NCBI RefSeq assembly: GCF_014205075.1
Contig: NZ_JACHMU010000001.1
Location: 2,542,001 to 2,606,000 of the forward strand
Direction of reading: 5' to 3'
Source: Microbacterium ginsengiterrae
GTDB taxonomy: Bacteria > Actinomycetota > Actinomycetes > Actinomycetales > Microbacteriaceae
DNA: 64,000 nucleotides
The translations under genes and the position numbers were made by a program. Of this stretch, positions 63,896 through 64,000 are shown one piece after another (positions within the stretch are counted from its first letter, which is position 1; each line of letters starts with the position of its first letter). Under the pieces are notes generated by a model, which had not been told where the DNA came from, did not search any database, and was given only the letters and a program-made list of their open reading frames with translations.

Positions 63896-64000
63896 GCCCA
63901 CCACACGGCGGTGTCGCCGTAGACCTTCTCGCGGAAGACCTCCAGCCCCGCGGCGTTCGTGTCGGGCGCGGTCGACCGGCGTGCGCGCTCGATGACCACG
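63865..64000 (-). CDS. rsmD: 16S rRNA (guanine966-N2)-methyltransferase RsmD, C-terminus only
   Basis: The last 44 residues of a minus-strand gene are seen, reading VVIERARRSTAP, then EVFREKVYGDTAVWWAQP and ending ASQSR. The ERxxR and YGDT-VW pattern is the C-terminus of RsmD-type methyltransferases, which often lie next to thiL in actinobacteria. The rest lies beyond the right edge. Confidence 0.65.
   Translation of the reverse strand, partial: VVIERARRSTAPDTNAAGLEVFREKVYGDTAVWWAQPAAASQSR

Overview
The window is about 64 kb of high-GC DNA that reads like chromosome of an actinobacterium of the family Microbacteriaceae, most likely Microbacterium. Supporting signs are the codon bias, the trehalose OtsA/OtsB pair, a class I IlvC, a long ACT-type SerA, a biotin-dependent AccA1/AccD1-like carboxylase, a bacterial topoisomerase IB, and two copies of a short protein family I associate with Microbacteriaceae (DUF7882; from memory, not checked). 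I see no phage, insertion sequence, CRISPR array or plasmid function. No gene-free stretch exceeds 300 bases.

Layout. 1-2783: end of an MFS transporter, then otsA and otsB. 2793-7986: ilvD, then ilvB-ilvN-ilvC, closed by a strong terminator. 8064-18513: a glycan-use island with two GH29 alpha-L-fucosidases, a ROK repressor, an ABC sugar importer without its ATPase, a ROK kinase, an M81 metallopeptidase and a CutC-family protein. The same 11-base palindrome lies in front of the first fucosidase and in the repressor/importer intergenic region. 18500-22053: a large FAD/Fe-S dehydrogenase of D-lactate type, divergent from a GntR/FCD regulator, with an LldR-like palindrome between them. 22050-27836: small membrane proteins, serA, and a TetR/MFS efflux pair. 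27900-34000: leuB, ilvE, a fumarylacetoacetase-family enzyme, an MFS protein, gltX and tRNA-Gln.

34105-37935 is a compact cyclic-di-GMP island: a bacteriophytochrome-GGDEF protein, an EAL protein, two paralogous DUF7882-like proteins, an 85-residue unknown and a 34-residue arginine-rich protein. 38133-44175: acyl-CoA carboxylase, topoisomerase IB, an M23 peptidase and a cold-shock protein. 44363-54566: aminopeptidase N, GNAT and metallo-beta-lactamase-fold genes, tRNA-Glu, an N-terminal-nucleophile hydrolase, a truncated aldo/keto reductase fused head-to-head to a TetR gene, an MFS/ArsR pair and an ECF sigma factor with a DUF4349 partner. 54661-64000: a putative manganese riboswitch with terC, a leucine leader peptide with leuCD, then murA, an acyltransferase, gpsA and ddl, a DUF3515 lipoprotein, thiL and the end of rsmD.

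The ilv and leu genes sit at three separate places and together with leuA (not in the window) would give valine, leucine and isoleucine synthesis. Many genes here have a TAnnnT box 6-7 bases before the start codon and no Shine-Dalgarno sequence, which points to widespread leaderless transcription. The most novel-looking items are the fucoside/M81/CutC regulon, the light/c-di-GMP island with its small proteins, and the compact RNA control in front of terC and leuC.
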